Assembly (NCBI GenBank): GCA_947463775.1
Contig: CANHVD010000293.1
Coordinates: 1 to 7,135 of the forward strand
Direction: 5' to 3'
Length of the DNA: 7,135 bases
From: Planctomycetaceae bacterium
GTDB taxonomy: Bacteria > Planctomycetota > Planctomycetia > Planctomycetales > Planctomycetaceae
Below, one piece after another: positions 5,868-7,135 of the stretch. Numbering within the stretch: the first letter of the stretch is position 1; each line of letters starts with the position of its first letter. Made by a program: the position numbers and the translations under genes. The notes below the pieces were generated by a model, which was not told the DNA's origin, did not search any database, and saw nothing but the letters and a program-made list of their open reading frames with translations.

Positions 5868-6569
5868 CTCTTCGCGACGACCGCCCAGCAGCCCTGACTT
5901 CATCAGATAATACAACAGTGTCAGCAGGCTCGACACAAACGCAGCCACGTAAGTCAGTGCGGCGGCATTCAGAACACTGTTCATGCCATATCGTTCGTCT
6001 TCACCGATGATTCCGCTCTCAACAGCCAGGCGTTTTGCACGAGCACTGGCGTCAAACTCCACCGGCAGAGTCACCAACTGAAACAGGACGATTGTGCTGA
6101 ACGCGATCGTCCCAAGTGCCAACAGCGGCTTCGATGACATCATAATGCCCAGCATCAGCAGAATATTCGAAGCGCCTGAACCGAAACCAACAACCGGCAC
6201 CAGCGCGGATCGCATCCAAAGCGGTGCATAAGACCGAGCATGCTGGATGGCATGTCCGGCCTCATGGCAGGCCACGCCAATTGCCGCCACGGAGTTACTC
6301 GCATAAACCTGCTCGGACAACGCCAGCGTCTTCGTCGCCGGGTTATAATGATCGCTGAGAAAGCCCTCTGTTGGCTCAATCCGCACATCCGTAATTCCCG
6401 CGCGATCCAGCAGAATCTGAGCCGCCTGAGCTCCGGTGTAGCCGCGTCGAGTCCCCACCTGCGAGTAGCGGGCAAAGGACGACTTGACCATCAGACTGGC
6501 GATTCCCGACAACACGAGCCCGGGAATCACGACCATCAGCACATAATTGAAATCAATAAAGCCGTACAT
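5865..6569 (-). CDS. yugP: YugP-type membrane zinc metallopeptidase
   Basis: A 234-residue integral membrane protein of the neutral zinc metallopeptidase family typified by Bacillus YugP (Zn_peptidase_2). An N-terminal helix (about 8-28) is followed by a basic, soluble segment with the family-typical 'YS..G...G.TGAQAAQILLD..GI..V.IE' pattern (35-65) and LSDHYNP (71-77). The zinc site is HEAGH (102-106) within ACHEAGHAIQHA. E171 or D173 in LPVEFDAS is the probable third ligand. Helices follow at about 122-144, 148-168 and 199-223. The physiological substrate of this family is not established. ATG 6569 is preferred over an in-frame GTG at 6587. GGGAG ends six bases before it, and homologues begin with a short MxxxD segment before the first helix. 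It is convergent with the upstream-listed membrane protein (5-nt gap) and 165 bases downstream of the RidA-like gene. Confidence 0.92.
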   Translation of the reverse strand: MYGFIDFNYVLMVVIPGLVLSGIASLMVKSSFARYSQVGTRRGYTGAQAAQILLDRAGITDVRIEPTEGFLSDHYNPATKTLALSEQVYASNSVAAIGVACHEAGHAIQHARSYAPLWMRSALVPVVGFGSGASNILLMLGIMMSSKPLLALGTIAFSTIVLFQLVTLPVEFDASARAKRLAVESGIIGEDERYGMNSVLNAAALTYVAAFVSSLLTLLYYLMKSGLLGGRREE

Positions 6570-6575
6570 CTCTGT

Positions 6576-6580
6576 CTCCC
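6576..6580 (-). promoter_or_regulatory. Strong ribosome-binding site that sets the start of the protease gene
   Basis: Reading the minus strand, GGGAG ends six bases before ATG 6569, an ideal spacing. The alternative GTG at 6587 has only the GGAG of the upstream repeats near it and would add six hydrophilic residues not typical of the family. Confidence 0.6.
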
Positions 6581-6600
6581 TCTCCACCGTTCTCCACCGT
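6581..6600 (-). repeat. Perfect tandem duplication of a 10-base unit before the protease gene
   Basis: TCTCCACCGT occurs twice in direct succession (6581-6590 and 6591-6600). On the minus strand the unit is ACGGTGGAGA, so each copy carries a GGAG. It lies in the leader just upstream of the real ribosome-binding site. Confidence 0.8.
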
Positions 6601-6611
6601 TGAACGTTTTC

Positions 6612-6634
6612 GACGCTGCAGTTTCGGCAGCGTC
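6612..6634. repeat. 8-bp perfect hairpin in the leader of the protease gene
   Basis: GACGCTGC (6612-6619) and GCAGCGTC (6627-6634) pair perfectly with a 7-base loop. Minus-strand reading continues with GAAAACG, so there is no U tract. It could be a leader hairpin, or stop read-through from the upstream RidA-like gene. Confidence 0.4.
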
Positions 6635-6656
6635 AAGAACATACCAATGCAACTCA

Positions 6657-6688
6657 TGTGCCCGACTTCAAACACCGTGTCGGACACA
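6657..6688 (-). terminator. Candidate terminator hairpin after the RidA-like gene
   Basis: Arms 6657-6666 and 6679-6688 pair over ten positions with a 12-base loop. The single imperfect pair is C-A on the plus strand but G-U in the minus-strand RNA, so the structure suits the minus transcript. It begins 46 bases after the RidA-like stop. A clear U tract is missing (TGAGTTGCATTGG follows). Confidence 0.3.
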
Positions 6689-6734
6689 ATTCGCTACAGC
6701 AAACATTGTTTAACGTGGAGAAGAGTGAATCGGA

Positions 6735-7135
6735 TCAATCACATACGGCCATCGCCTCAATTTCGATCAATAAATCTTCGAATGCAAATCCTGAGACTCG
6801 AATCGCTGTGACGCAAGGACCCGGGGATGGGTAAAACTCCTGCTGCACACGGGCAATGGTCGCCTTCGCCTCGGCAATCTGCGACCAGTCATCCGGGGCG
6901 TAGTAATAAATGTACAGTTTGGCCACGTGCTGCTCCGTCAGGCCACCTTCTCCCAGAACGGCCCGGATAAACTGAAAGACGTTGCGAGTCTGAGTTTCAA
7001 TGTCCTTTCCGACAGCTTTCGCCTTGTTGTCTGCCGAAATCTGCCCGCCAATGAAGCCCATATTTCCGATCTTCCAGCCCTGCGTAAACTGGGTATTGGG
7101 AATGCTCCAATCCCAGTGATTCTGTGGCTGCAGAC
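6735..7135 (-). CDS. RidA/YjgF/UK114-family protein, N-terminus beyond the window
   Basis: The frame is open from the right window edge to TGA at 6737-6735, giving 132 visible codons. A Met at 7061 is internal, since the reading frame before it encodes HWDWSIPNTQFTQGWKIGN, a typical RidA-family start region. Further motifs are MGFIGGQIS, DIETQTRNVF, KLYIYYYAPDDW and the C-terminal LLIEIEAMAV. RidA proteins are small trimeric enzymes; the classic members hydrolyse reactive 2-aminoacrylate and other imines. In E. coli RidA an Arg in PARSCVEV binds the substrate carboxylate. Here the aligned segment is GPCVTAIRV, with Val (codon 6812-6810) in the Arg position, so this looks like a non-archetypal Rid subfamily with unknown activity. 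No partner gene is obvious. Confidence 0.88.
   Translation of the reverse strand, partial: LQPQNHWDWSIPNTQFTQGWKIGNMGFIGGQISADNKAKAVGKDIETQTRNVFQFIRAVLGEGGLTEQHVAKLYIYYYAPDDWSQIAEAKATIARVQQEFYPSPGPCVTAIRVSGFAFEDLLIEIEAMAVCD

Noticed and set aside
6570..6587. Alternative GTG start for the protease (adds six residues, VERETE)
   Set aside because: The ATG at 6569 has a well-spaced GGGAG, and the shorter N-terminus fits the family.
6735..7061. RidA-like gene starting at the internal Met codon at 7061
   Set aside because: The frame upstream of it is open to the window edge and encodes conserved family sequence (WDWSIPNTQFTQGW), so the true start lies outside the window.

Overview
The window looks like ordinary chromosomal DNA from a planctomycete. 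Several things point there. There is a Tat-exported Gfo/Idh/MocA oxidoreductase of the type carrying CQKP instead of EKP. There is an ExbD next to a large membrane-anchored protein with prenyltransferase/squalene-oxidase-like toroid repeats, and a small membrane protein starting with the NPYAAPES signature. Ribosome-binding sites are also mixed in strength. Genus cannot be decided from sequence alone. I saw no tRNA, rRNA, CRISPR, transposase or phage gene.

Layout: 1-110 (minus) is the N-terminal end of a probable antibiotic-biosynthesis-monooxygenase-like (ABM) protein cut by the window edge. 111-377 is a gene-free spacer with some inverted repeats. 378-1721 (minus) is the Tat-exported Gfo/Idh/MocA oxidoreductase. 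1722-2007 is a divergent promoter region. 2008-2442 (plus) is ExbD. 2556-4997 (plus) is an 813-residue membrane-anchored toroid protein. 5140-5859 (plus) is a four-helix membrane protein of unknown function. 5865-6569 (minus) is a YugP-type zinc metallopeptidase, converging on the previous gene with a 5-nt gap. 6735-7135 (minus) is a RidA/YjgF-family protein cut by the right edge.

The most interesting part is 2008-4997. ExbD is a force-transmitting subunit of proton-driven ExbB-ExbD-TonB and TolQ-TolR-TolA machines. The next gene encodes a protein whose second N-terminal membrane helix has the Ser-x3-His-x6-Leu pattern of TonB and TolA, where Ser and His contact the motor. A roughly 300-residue low-complexity, Pro/Thr-rich linker and a C-terminal alpha/alpha-toroid domain follow. 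This is the architecture of a TonB- or TolA-like force transducer whose tip is a toroid with terpene-cyclase-like repeats but no visible cyclase catalytic motif. The ExbD/toroid pairing is, to my knowledge, frequent in planctomycetes, but its function is not established. The transducer reading is my inference. No ExbB is present in the window.

The other genes look like independent housekeeping or accessory functions. Possible regulatory structures are described individually and are low-confidence readings by eye.
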